Below are positions 1-9,321 of a stretch of DNA of 64,000 bases, piece after piece. The position numbers were made by a program, and so were the translations under genes. Source of the stretch: JBGPGW01 sp046349515 (GTDB taxonomy: Bacteria > Pseudomonadota > Alphaproteobacteria > CADEGL01). The notes under the pieces are model-generated. The model made no database searches. It worked only from the letters and a program-made list of their open reading frames with translations, and was not told the origin of the DNA. Where the stretch lies: contig JAXMCE010000009.1 in NCBI GenBank assembly GCA_046349515.1, forward strand, positions 62,001 through 126,000. Reading direction: 5' to 3'. Numbering within the stretch: the first letter of the stretch is position 1; the number at the start of each line of letters is the position of its first letter.

Positions 1-464
1 AGAAGCGAGACGAGCACAGCCGAGACGGCGATGCCCACGCCCACGCCCGCGAAATGGACCGAGGAGAGCTGCGCCCGCCCGACACGCGCGAGCCGATCGA
101 GGACGAGGGCCGAGGCGAAGACGAGGACGAAGGCGCTCGCCGCCCCGCCGACGAAGCGCAGGGCGAGGAAGGCCAAGGGTGACGTGGCTTCGGCCATCGC
201 CGCCGTCGTGATGCCGCTCACGGCAAGCGCCGAGAGAAGCCACCCGCGCCGCGATCCCCCGACGAGCGGCGTCGCCGCAAGCAGCGCGCCCGCGAGGTAG
301 CCCGCGAAATTGGCGGAGGCGATGAAACCCGCCATGGCCTTGCTGAGGCCGAGCTCCTCGACCATGAGCGGCAGGATCGGCGTGTAGATGAAGCGCCCGA
401 TGCCGATGGCCGCCGCCATTGCCGCGAGCCCGCCGAGCGCAAGCGGGATCGGACGCTCCCTCAC
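1..464 (-). CDS. MFS transporter, YbfB/YjiJ type (partial, C-terminus beyond window)
   Basis: Reading leftward from a GTG at 464, the frame stays open to the window edge and gives about 154 residues. The start region reads RERPIPLALGGLAAMAAAIG and is followed by GIGRFIYTPILPLM, the N-terminal signature of YbfB/YjiJ-type MFS permeases. Four or five hydrophobic helices are visible, as expected for the first half of a 12-helix transporter. The GTG overlaps the TGA of the upstream NDUFAF6-like gene as GTGA, so translation is probably coupled. The substrate cannot be inferred. The gene is cut by the window edge, not visibly broken. Confidence 0.82.
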   Translation of the reverse strand, partial: MRERPIPLALGGLAAMAAAIGIGRFIYTPILPLMVEELGLSKAMAGFIASANFAGYLAGALLAATPLVGGSRRGWLLSALAVSGITTAAMAEATSPLAFLALRFVGGAASAFVLVFASALVLDRLARVGRAQLSSVHFAGVGVGIAVSAVLVSL

Positions 465-1303
465 GGCCGGCGCCTCAACGCCGCGAGCGCGAGGCGCATC
501 TGGCGCGCGGTTGGACCCATCGCGAGGCGCGGATCGAACGGATTGCCCGAGGCGCGCTCGATGCGGCGAAGATCGGCATCGGCGAGCGTCACAACGAGGA
601 GCGCCGCGAGTCCGGCGCGCGGTGCGGTGCGTGCGAGCGAGCGCGCGGCCTCGATGTGGGACCGCGCTCGGGACGCGAGCGCCAACACGGCCTCGGCCAG
701 GGCGGCGCTCGGCCGGAGTTCGAACAACGCCCCCACGTCGAGCGCGCGGGTGAGATCGCGGGGAAGATAGAGGCGCTTCTGCCGCGCATGGAACGGCACG
801 GCGCGAATGAGGCCCGCGAGCGCATGGGCGAGCCCGGCATGGCGCGCGAGCGGCGCCATCTCCTCCGACCATGCGCCAAGGGAGCGCAAGGCCAGCGCAA
901 CGACGAGGGCGCTCGTCTCCTCGCCGTAGCGTTCGAGCGAATCGAGATCCTCGGGCGCCTCGTCCTCGAGGTCGAAGGCGCGCGCATCGATGAGGCGCTG
1001 GACGTCGCCGAGGGGCAGGTCGTGGCGTCCGATGGCGCGCGCGAGCGCCGCGACGATCTCGTGGACGGGCACGGCCGCGCGATCGCCGGCCCCGATGGCA
1101 GTGACGGCATCACGCCACCATTGCAGGCGGATCTCCCCCAGCAGCCGCTCGCTCACCACCTCGCGCGTCTTGGCGATCTCGATGTTGAAGGCGTAGAGGG
1201 CGAGAAGGTCCTCGCGCCGCGAATCGGGCGCGAAAAGCGCGGTGAGATAGCGGTCGTGGTCGAAGCGGCGGACCTGTTCCGCAACATAGGATAGGGTGGG
1301 CAC
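461..1303 (-). CDS. Squalene/phytoene synthase-family protein, NDUFAF6-like
   Basis: The protein has 280 residues with the all-helical isoprenoid synthase fold. The region where true phytoene or squalene synthases carry the first Asp-rich DxxxD motif reads YAFNIEIAKTREVVSE instead, so the metal-binding aspartates are absent. This resembles human NDUFAF6, a non-catalytic complex I assembly factor. A prenyl-transfer activity is therefore unlikely. The role inferred from the family is respiratory complex I assembly at the inner membrane. It lies one gene from an NDUFAF3-like protein beside secDF, which supports the assignment. It is coupled by GTGA to the downstream MFS gene. Confidence 0.78.
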   Translation of the reverse strand: MPTLSYVAEQVRRFDHDRYLTALFAPDSRREDLLALYAFNIEIAKTREVVSERLLGEIRLQWWRDAVTAIGAGDRAAVPVHEIVAALARAIGRHDLPLGDVQRLIDARAFDLEDEAPEDLDSLERYGEETSALVVALALRSLGAWSEEMAPLARHAGLAHALAGLIRAVPFHARQKRLYLPRDLTRALDVGALFELRPSAALAEAVLALASRARSHIEAARSLARTAPRAGLAALLVVTLADADLRRIERASGNPFDPRLAMGPTARQMRLALAALRRRP

Positions 1304-1480
1304 CGCGATCGCTCACCTCGGCGGCCGCTTCGCCCGCGCTGCCCCGGGCGAGAACGCCAAGGCGGGCGCGGACTTGGCCTCTCTCTCAGAATGTGTCAAA
1401 GTATCGACTCAACACGAAGCGCCGCACAAGCGTCTGTGCCGTTTCGGGGGAAGTCTTCGGGGGAAACGGAAGGGGTGGCT

Positions 1481-2095
1481 ATGGCCAACATTCTTCAAAA
1501 CCTGCGATCGACCGTGATCGCCGGATTTGTTCTGCTGATCGCGATCATCATCATCGTGACGGTGCTCTCGGGCCAGTCGGCCCTGATCGCGCTCGACACG
1601 AATTGGTGGGCGTTCCTGTTCCGCTGGCTGCACGTGCTCTCGGGCATCATGTGGATCGGCCTGCTCTACTACTTCAACTTCGTCCAGATTCCGAGCATGC
1701 CCAAGATTCCGGACGAGCAGAAGCCGGCGATCGGCAAGGTCATCGCGCCGACGGCGCTCTTCTGGTTCCGCTGGGCGGCGCTCTCGACGCTCGTCACGGG
1801 CCTCATCCTGGCGGCGCTCAACGGCTACATCGGCAGCGCGATCGTCATCGGGCTCGACGGCGACTTCGGCGGGCGCACGACGGCCATCGGCATCGGCATG
1901 TGGCTCGGCGCCATCATGGCCTTCAACGTCTGGATGGTGATCTGGCCGAACCAGAAGAAGGCGCTCGGCCTCGTCGAGGCGGACGCGGACACGAAGAAGA
2001 AAGCGGCGCGAATGGCCATGCTGTTCTCGCGGACGAACACGATGCTGTCCGTGCCCATGCTCTACTGCATGGTGTCGGCGCAGAACCTGTTCTGA
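1481..2095 (+). CDS. PuuD-like (DUF989) integral membrane protein lacking a cytochrome c domain
   Basis: The protein has 204 residues. The ATG at 1481 is chosen because it follows GGAAGGGG at 1467-1474; an upstream start at 1391 would add a poor, Ser/Arg-rich leader. Helices are visible near residues 10-32, 42-66, 90-112, 130-155 and 180-200. The stretch RWLHVLSGIMWIGLLYYFNF matches the membrane domain of urate hydroxylase PuuD. Full PuuD is about twice as long and ends in a cytochrome c domain, for which there is no CxxCH here. This is a short-form family member. Urate oxidation is not supported without the partner domain or uric acid genes, so the function is uncertain. A strong terminator follows. 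Confidence 0.75.
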   Translation: MANILQNLRSTVIAGFVLLIAIIIIVTVLSGQSALIALDTNWWAFLFRWLHVLSGIMWIGLLYYFNFVQIPSMPKIPDEQKPAIGKVIAPTALFWFRWAALSTLVTGLILAALNGYIGSAIVIGLDGDFGGRTTAIGIGMWLGAIMAFNVWMVIWPNQKKALGLVEADADTKKKAARMAMLFSRTNTMLSVPMLYCMVSAQNLF

Positions 2096-2117
2096 TCCGA
2101 TCGATCAAGGACGGTGG

Positions 2118-2148
2118 AAGGCGGGGCCGCAAGGCCCCGCCTTTTTTT
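2118..2148 (+). terminator. Rho-independent terminator of the PuuD-like gene
   Basis: A perfect 11-bp GC-rich stem (AAGGCGGGGCC pairing with GGCCCCGCCTT) around a GCAA tetraloop is followed by a run of seven T, 23 bases after the stop codon. It lies between convergent genes and so also protects the leftward NDUFAF3-like gene end. Confidence 0.92.
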
Positions 2149-2159
2149 CGCGCCGAGAC

Positions 2160-2540
2160 TCACCCGAGCGCGATGAGTGCCGCGGCCACCCGCCGCCCCT
2201 CGCCCGCCAGCAGATTATAGGTCCGGCACGCGGCCCCCGTGTCCATCGCCTCGAGCGCGACGCGCGCGCTCTTGAGGGCCTGGCGGAGCGCGGGCGCCAC
2301 CGCCGCCGGACGCGCGCCGCAGCCAAGGAGAAGGATATCGACGCCGGCCCCCGGCGCCGTGATCGGGGCCAGGGACTCGATCGAGAGCGCCGGCAGGGTC
2401 GCGACGGGCCAGGGCGCCGCTCCCGTGGGCAGCACGAGGATCGAGCCCGCATAGTCGATGCCGCCGACACGGAAGCGGCCGGGGCCGTAGCTGTCGATGA
2501 GGGGGCGGCCGGCGGGCGGGAGCGGAGCCGGGCCAGCCAT
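2160..2540 (-). CDS. Mth938-like domain protein (DUF498), NDUFAF3-like
   Basis: The protein has 126 residues. The ATG at 2540 gives MAGPAPLPPAGRPLIDSYGP; a longer frame only adds an Arg-rich leader. The whole protein is one Mth938-like domain: GPGRFRVGGIDYAGS at the start, ILLLGCGARPA in the middle and AACRTYNLLAGEGRRVAAAL at the end. These are the segments shared with human NDUFAF3, a complex I assembly factor. The biochemical activity of the family is unknown. It follows secF by only 7 bases and should be co-transcribed with secD-secF, an arrangement conserved in alphaproteobacteria. Confidence 0.85.
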   Translation of the reverse strand: MAGPAPLPPAGRPLIDSYGPGRFRVGGIDYAGSILVLPTGAAPWPVATLPALSIESLAPITAPGAGVDILLLGCGARPAAVAPALRQALKSARVALEAMDTGAACRTYNLLAGEGRRVAAALIALG

Positions 2541-2547
2541 CGGGCGG

Positions 2548-3492
2548 TTAGCTCTTGGCCGGGCTCGGCGCCTGCGTCGCGTCGCCTTCGCCCGTGGCCG
2601 CACCGCGCTTCAGCTTGAGATAAATGAGCAGCGGCGCCGCGATGAAGATCGACGAGTAGGTTCCGACCACGACGCCGACCAGCATGGCGATGCAGAAGTT
2701 CCGGATGACCGGCCCGCCGAAGGCGATCAGCACGAGCACCGCCATGAACACGGTGAAGGAGGTGATGACGGTGCGCGACAGCGTCTCGTTCACGCTGCGG
2801 TCGATGAGCTCGCGCAGATCCATGCGCCGGAACTTGCGGAGATTCTCGCGGATGCGGTCGTAGACGACGACGGTGTCGTTGATCGAGTAGCCGCCGATGG
2901 TGAGGATGGCGGCCAAGGTCGAAAGCTCGAACTCCATGCCGGTCAAGGCAAACAGGCCGAGGATCGCCGTCACATCGTGGATGAGGGCGACCACGCCGCC
3001 GACGCCGAACTGCCACTCGAAGCGGAACCACACATAGACGAGGATGATGACGAGCGATCCCAGGATCGCCCACATCGCCGCGTTCCGCAGCTCCTCGCCC
3101 ACGACCGGGCCCACGGTCTCGACACGGCGGAACTCGACCCCCTGCCCCATGGCCTCGCGCACGGCCTGGATGGCCTTCAAGTTGCCCCGCTCGCCGCCCT
3201 CCTGCGCCTGCATGCGGATGAGGACGTCGCTCGGCCCGCCGAAGGCCTGGAGCGAGAACTCGCCGATGTCGAGCGCGCCGAGCTTCTGGCGGAGGGAAGC
3301 GAAGTCGGCCGGCCCCGTCGTGCGCAGCTCGACGAGGATGCCGCCGCGGAACTCGATGCCGTAGTTGAGCCCCTTCACCAGGGTGAGGCCGATCGAGCCG
3401 AAGATGAGGATCGCCGAGATCGCCATGAACAGGCGATGCCAGCGCATGAAGGGAAACTTGGTGCCATAGGGAATGAGGTGGAGATAGCGCAT
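2548..3492 (-). CDS. secF: Protein translocase subunit SecF
   Basis: SecF acts with SecD in the inner membrane, using proton motive force to help release and pull proteins through SecYEG. The protein has 314 residues, typical for stand-alone SecF. A first helix lies near residues 20-40 and is followed by NYGIEFRGGILVELR, the conserved start of the periplasmic P1-like domain. Five further helices form the C-terminal half, where GGYSINDTVVVYDRIRENL is the diagnostic SecF signature. It starts 13 bases after the secD stop and is read in the order yajC, secD, secF. Confidence 0.97.
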   Translation of the reverse strand: MRYLHLIPYGTKFPFMRWHRLFMAISAILIFGSIGLTLVKGLNYGIEFRGGILVELRTTGPADFASLRQKLGALDIGEFSLQAFGGPSDVLIRMQAQEGGERGNLKAIQAVREAMGQGVEFRRVETVGPVVGEELRNAAMWAILGSLVIILVYVWFRFEWQFGVGGVVALIHDVTAILGLFALTGMEFELSTLAAILTIGGYSINDTVVVYDRIRENLRKFRRMDLRELIDRSVNETLSRTVITSFTVFMAVLVLIAFGGPVIRNFCIAMLVGVVVGTYSSIFIAAPLLIYLKLKRGAATGEGDATQAPSPAKS

Positions 3493-3505
3493 CGCCCGCG
3501 GCTCC

Positions 3506-5074
<1,569 letters not shown>

Positions 5075-5110
5075 CGTCCTGCCGCTGCCTCTCGGGCGGA
5101 GCTCGGCGCG

Positions 5111-5533
5111 CTACTTGCGGCCCAAGCGGCCGAGCAACCCGCCTTCGGACTTGCCTTCGCCCTCGCCCGACTTCGCCTCAGACTTGCCCTCGCCCTTGTC
5201 GGAATCGGCGGGCTCGCCCTTGGCGATGACGTCGGTGATGGTCTGGCGCACGACGCGCACGCGCACGCCTTCGGCGAGCTCGACCAGCACCTCGTTGTCG
5301 TCGACGACCTTGGAGACCGTCCCGATGAGGCCACCGCCGGTGACCACGCGGTCGCCGCGCCGGACTGCCGAGATCTTGGCCTTCTGATCCTTCATCCGCT
5401 TCTGCTGGGGGCGGATGAGGAGAAAGTAGAACACGACGAAGATCAGCACCAACGGCAGCATGGTGGTGACGAAGTCACCGCCGCCGGGGCCGCCGAGGCC
5501 TTGTGCAAAGGCTGGCGAGACAAACATGCGCAT
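5111..5533 (-). CDS. yajC: Preprotein translocase subunit YajC
   Basis: The protein has 140 residues (138 if the second ATG at 5527 is used). A single N-terminal helix TTMLPLVLIFVVFYFLLIRP is followed by QQKRMKDQKA and the cytoplasmic small beta domain RGDRVVTGGGLIGTVSKV, all typical of YajC. The C-terminal 30 residues are a low-complexity Glu/Ser/Lys/Gly tail beyond the usual family length. It is the first gene of the yajC-secD-secF operon and associates with the SecDF complex in the inner membrane. Confidence 0.95.
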   Translation of the reverse strand: MRMFVSPAFAQGLGGPGGGDFVTTMLPLVLIFVVFYFLLIRPQQKRMKDQKAKISAVRRGDRVVTGGGLIGTVSKVVDDNEVLVELAEGVRVRVVRQTITDVIAKGEPADSDKGEGKSEAKSGEGEGKSEGGLLGRLGRK

Positions 5534-5829
5534 TCTCCGGTCGCTGCCCTCAACGAGGGCGCACTATAGCGGCCGTCCCCCGCGTTGCAACCCGGCGGCG
5601 CGGCCCGATCGACGCGTCACGGGGGTGCGTCCTGGGGTCCTCGAGAGGCCTGCCGACCACCGCCGGCCGGTCTAGGCTCTCGATTGACCTCATCGCCCTG
5701 GCGGCCTAGTACTGGGCCGCCGATCATGCGGCGGATTCTCATCAGCGCGGACTCCCGATGCCTCCAAAATCACGTCGCTCGAGCAAGTCGGTGAGGCGCG
5801 CGACCGGCCGCACGGCAAGCGAGAAAACG

Positions 5830-6687
5830 ATGAACGACGGCGGTGCCGAGAAGCTCCTGAAGCGCATCGCCGACGCGCTCGAGCGGATCGCCCCGCCCGT
5901 GCGCGCGCGCGCCGATCTCGCCGCGGCCGACGCCTTCGTCTGGCATGCGGACCAGGGCTGGCTCGAGCCGGTCACGGCGATCAACCGGGTGGCGCTCGAC
6001 CTCTTGAAGGGCGTCGAATCGCAGCGCGATATCCTGTTCGCGAACACCGAGCGGTTCGCGAAGGGCCTTCCCGCCAACAACGCGCTCCTCTGGGGCGCGC
6101 GGGGGATGGGCAAGAGCTCGCTCGTCAAGGCGATCCACGGCGCGATCAACGCGAAGACGCCGCACGCCCTCGCCCTCGTCGAAGTCCACCGCGAGGACAT
6201 CGCGAGCCTTCCCGTCCTTCTCGCCCATCTTCGGGGGGGAAAGCGCCGCGTCGTCCTCTTCTGCGACGATCTCTCCTTTGACGCGCAGGACTCGACCTAC
6301 AAGTCGTTGAAGGCCGTGCTCGAAGGCGGCATCGAAGGACGCCCCGACAACGTGATCTTTTACGCGACCTCGAACCGCCGCCACATGATGCCGCGCGACA
6401 TGATCGAGAACGAGCGTTCGACCGCGATCAACCCGAGCGAAGCGGTCGAGGAAAAGGTCTCGCTCTCCGATCGCTTCGGCCTGTGGCTCGGCTTCCACGC
6501 CTGCGACCAGGACACCTATTTCGCCATCATCGAAGGCTATGCCGCGCGCTATGGCCTGGCCGTGACGACGGAGGCCTTGCGGGCCGGCGCGGTCGAGTGG
6601 GCGGTGACGCGCGGCGCGCGGTCGGGCCGCGTCGCCTGGCAGTTCATCCAGGATCTGGCGGGCCGGCTCGGGACACGCCTCGATTGA
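5830..6687 (+). CDS. AAA+ family ATPase, DUF815
   Basis: The protein has 285 residues from the ATG at 5830. An in-frame ATG at 5758 would add 24 basic residues that do not look like the family, so the shorter start is preferred, but neither has a good ribosome site. The N-terminal helix LLKRIADALERIAPPV is typical of DUF815. A Walker A motif, GARGMGKSS, lies near residue 90 and a Walker B, RVVLFCDDLSF, near residue 142. The region after it, FYATSNRRHMMPRDM, is a sensor 1-like segment. The family is a conserved but uncharacterised ATPase. It converges on the NlpD-like gene and the two stop regions overlap by 44 bases. Confidence 0.87.
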   Translation: MNDGGAEKLLKRIADALERIAPPVRARADLAAADAFVWHADQGWLEPVTAINRVALDLLKGVESQRDILFANTERFAKGLPANNALLWGARGMGKSSLVKAIHGAINAKTPHALALVEVHREDIASLPVLLAHLRGGKRRVVLFCDDLSFDAQDSTYKSLKAVLEGGIEGRPDNVIFYATSNRRHMMPRDMIENERSTAINPSEAVEEKVSLSDRFGLWLGFHACDQDTYFAIIEGYAARYGLAVTTEALRAGAVEWAVTRGARSGRVAWQFIQDLAGRLGTRLD

Positions 6688-7855
6688 ACGCCTGAGGCTG
6701 CTCCGCGCGGCCGGACTCGCCCTCGAGGTGGGGCAGCGGATCGACGGCGACGCGGGCCCGGCGCATCTCGAAGTGAAGCTGGGGCTCGCGCACGTTGCCC
6801 GTGGCGCCCACCCGCGCGATCGGCTGGCCGCGCTTCACGTTCGCGCCCTTCGAGACGAGCAGCGCATCGTTGTGCGCATAGGCCGTGACCCAGCCATTAG
6901 CGTGGCGGATGAGGATGAGGTTGCCGAAGCCCTTGAGCTCGTTGCCCGTATAGGCGACGACGCCATTGTCCGCGGCGAGCACGGGCGTGCCGCGCGGTGC
7001 CGCGATGTTGATCCCGTCGTTCCTGAGCCCATGCCCCTTCGAGCCGTAATCCGAGATGACCCGCCCCCTGACCGGCCATTGGAAGCCCTGGCCCGAGCGC
7101 TGGGGCGGCGTGAGCGAAGCCGGCTGCGTGGCGGGTGCCGCCGCATGCTCCGGGTTCTGCGTGTCGCCGCGCGAGGCGATCGGCGGCGCGTAAGCAAGTT
7201 CGGGAAGCGCCGGCGAATGCGAGGTCTCGGCCGGCTCAGCCGGCGCAGGAGCTGACGCCGCCGTGCCGTGGCCAGCGGGTGCGGCCCCTCCGCTCGGGGC
7301 GGGCGACGCAGCCGGAGCCTGGGTCGCGGCCTGCGTCTCGGGGCGAGGCGCATCGCTCCGCGCGACGTCGGTCGCGGCGGACGCTCCATCCGGCAGGGCG
7401 AGATGCTGGCCGACCTTGATCGTGAAGGCGGGCGGAATCGCGTTCGCGCGCATGAGATCGGCCGCCGTCACATTGTAGCGGCGCGCAATGCTGTAGACCG
7501 TCTCGCCCGGCTGCACCACGTGTTCGCGCGAGGCCGCGCCGTCGGCGACGGGCTTCTCGATCGGCCGCGGCAGGGCGCCATCCGTGTGGGGAGCCGGAAG
7601 CGGCTCGACCTTGATCGTGCCGGGCCCGCCGGTGGGCGCGGGGTTCGCAGAGGGTGGGTTGGCCGAAGACGGATTGGTCGCCGGTCCGGGCTGAGGGGCC
7701 GCAGGAGCGCGGCTGGTACTCGGCCCGTAAGCGCCGGTGACCGGCGCCGTCACGGGTCCGCACGCGGCCAAGCCGAGAGCCACGGCCAGGATCCCTGCGA
7801 ATCGTGGCGGCATTGCGGCTCGACGGCGGAGAAGCGCGCTCATCTCCCGTGCCAT
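6644..7855 (-). CDS. Lipoprotein with LysM and degenerate LytM (M23) domain, NlpD/DipM-like
   Basis: The protein has 403 residues. An N-terminal signal ends in a lipobox, GLAACG, so the mature protein should be an outer-membrane lipoprotein. A LysM domain (VVQPGETVYSIARRYNV to KVGQHLALP) lies near residues 112-157 for peptidoglycan binding. A Pro/Ala-rich linker and a C-terminal LytM domain follow. The zinc ligands are degenerate: the usual HxGxD reads RNDGIN and the HxH reads QLH. Such inactive LytM proteins activate cell-wall amidases during division. It follows pcm in the conserved surE-pcm-nlpD order. The exact start among three nearby ATG codons is unsure. Confidence 0.86.
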   Translation of the reverse strand: MAREMSALLRRRAAMPPRFAGILAVALGLAACGPVTAPVTGAYGPSTSRAPAAPQPGPATNPSSANPPSANPAPTGGPGTIKVEPLPAPHTDGALPRPIEKPVADGAASREHVVQPGETVYSIARRYNVTAADLMRANAIPPAFTIKVGQHLALPDGASAATDVARSDAPRPETQAATQAPAASPAPSGGAAPAGHGTAASAPAPAEPAETSHSPALPELAYAPPIASRGDTQNPEHAAAPATQPASLTPPQRSGQGFQWPVRGRVISDYGSKGHGLRNDGINIAAPRGTPVLAADNGVVAYTGNELKGFGNLILIRHANGWVTAYAHNDALLVSKGANVKRGQPIARVGATGNVREPQLHFEMRRARVAVDPLPHLEGESGRAEQPQAFNRGVSRAGPPDPG

Positions 7856-7877
7856 ATCGCCATCGGGACCCGGCTCG

Positions 7878-8543
7878 TCAAGAGGCCGGCCGCCTCATCG
7901 GCCGTGCCGGCACCTCGTCCTCGACGACGAGGGGCACGAAGCGCGTCAGGCCGAGGCTCTCGGTCTTGAACCCATCCTCCGTGCGACGGATGCGGTAAAG
8001 CGTCTGGTCCTGGCCCTGCAGGCCGACCGGCGCCACCATGATGCCGCCCGGCGCCAATTGCGCGGCGAGCCCCTCCGGCATTGCCTCGGCCGCGGCCGTC
8101 ACGATGATGCGGTCGAAGGGTGCCTGGGCCGGCCAGCCTTTGCTGCCGTCGCCCTGCTTCGTCGTGATGGTGTGGAGCCCGAGCACCTTGAAGCGCGCCT
8201 CCGCCTCCTTGAGCAGCTCGCGGTGACGCTCGATCGAATAGACGCGGCGCACGAGATGGGCGAGGACGGCGGCCTGATAGCCCGAGCCCGTGCCGATCTC
8301 GAGGATCTTGACGCGGTCGGTGAGCTCGAGCGCCTGGGTCATGAGGGCGACGACGAGCGGCTGGCTCACCGTCTGCCCGAAGCCGATGGGCAGCGCCCGG
8401 TTGGCGAAGGCCTGGTCGTTGAAGGCCGCCGGCACGAAGAGGTCGCGCGGCACGCGCTCGATCGCGTTCAAGAGGTGTGCATCGGTGATCCCTTCGCGGC
8501 GGAGATCGAGGATCATCCGCGCCATGCGCGCATCGCTCATCAT
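7878..8543 (-). CDS. pcm: Protein-L-isoaspartate O-methyltransferase
   Basis: The enzyme methylates isoaspartyl residues in aged proteins with SAM to start their repair. The protein has 221 residues. ATG at 8543 overlaps the surE TGA as ATGA and starts MMSDARMARMILDLRREGI. The substrate motif PIGFGQTVSQP and the SAM motif KILEIGTGSGYQAAVLAHL are intact, as is FDRIIVTAAAEAMP. The order serS-surE-pcm-nlpD is the classical one. A second, divergent family member lies at 41297-41947. Confidence 0.96.
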   Translation of the reverse strand: MMSDARMARMILDLRREGITDAHLLNAIERVPRDLFVPAAFNDQAFANRALPIGFGQTVSQPLVVALMTQALELTDRVKILEIGTGSGYQAAVLAHLVRRVYSIERHRELLKEAEARFKVLGLHTITTKQGDGSKGWPAQAPFDRIIVTAAAEAMPEGLAAQLAPGGIMVAPVGLQGQDQTLYRIRRTEDGFKTESLGLTRFVPLVVEDEVPARPMRRPAS

Positions 8544-9310
8544 GCGAAGAGGCCTTGGAGCGCCTGCACCGCCTGCCGGTGCGTGAGGTCGAGGTAGAGC
8601 GGCGTCACCGAGATGATTCCGGCATTGACGGCCGCGAGGTCGGTGCCGGCGATCGTCGGGTCCTCCTCCCGCGCGCTGTCGATCCAGAAGTACGGCTTGC
8701 CGCGCGGATCGCGCCGCTCGAGGAGCACGCTGCCGAGCTTGCGCTTGCCCTGGCTCGTGACCGCGACGCCCTTGATCTCGTCGGGCGCGAGGTCGGGGAA
8801 GTTGACGTTGATGAGAACGTCCTTCGGCCACTCGACCGCGGCCAGGCGCCGGATGATCTCGGGCGCATGGCGCTCGGCCGTCGACCACTTCGTCCGGGAA
8901 TCGGGCGAGACCATCTGGCTCATGGCGATCGAGGGGATGCCGAGGAGCGTGCCCTCCATGGCCGCCGCGATCGTGCCGGAATAGGTCACGTCCTCGCCCA
9001 GATTGCCGCCCCGGTTGACGCCGGACAGCACGAGGTCGGGCACCCGGTCCTTGAGGACCTGGTTGACCGCGAGGAGCACGCTGTCCGTCGGCGTGCCGTC
9101 GACGGAGAAGTGGCGCTCGCCATGCCGGCGGATGCGGAGCGGCCGCGTGATGGTGAGCGAATGGCTCGCCCCGCTCTGCTCCGTCTCGGGCGCGACCACC
9201 CAGACATCGTCCGAGAGAGTGCGCGCGATCCGCTCGAGCGCCTTCAATCCGCTCGCGTGGAACCCGTCGTCGTTGGAGATGAGGATGCGCGCGCGGCCGA
9301 GATCGATCAT
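8540..9310 (-). CDS. surE: 5'/3'-nucleotidase SurE
   Basis: SurE is a metal-dependent nucleoside monophosphate phosphatase active in stationary phase and stress. The protein has 256 residues, the usual length. ILISNDDGFHASGLKAL carries the metal-binding Asp pair, PETEQSGASHSLT the conserved Ser/Asn region and LVLSGVNRGGNLGEDVTYSG the signature. It lies 11 bases after serS and is coupled to pcm by ATGA. Confidence 0.96.
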   Translation of the reverse strand: MIDLGRARILISNDDGFHASGLKALERIARTLSDDVWVVAPETEQSGASHSLTITRPLRIRRHGERHFSVDGTPTDSVLLAVNQVLKDRVPDLVLSGVNRGGNLGEDVTYSGTIAAAMEGTLLGIPSIAMSQMVSPDSRTKWSTAERHAPEIIRRLAAVEWPKDVLINVNFPDLAPDEIKGVAVTSQGKRKLGSVLLERRDPRGKPYFWIDSAREEDPTIAGTDLAAVNAGIISVTPLYLDLTHRQAVQALQGLFA

Positions 9311-9321
9311 CGCGCGACCGA

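Noticed and set aside
461..1303. Squalene or phytoene synthase for hopanoids or carotenoids
   Set aside because: The first Asp-rich motif is missing and no hopanoid or carotenoid genes are near, so an NDUFAF6-type assembly role fits better.
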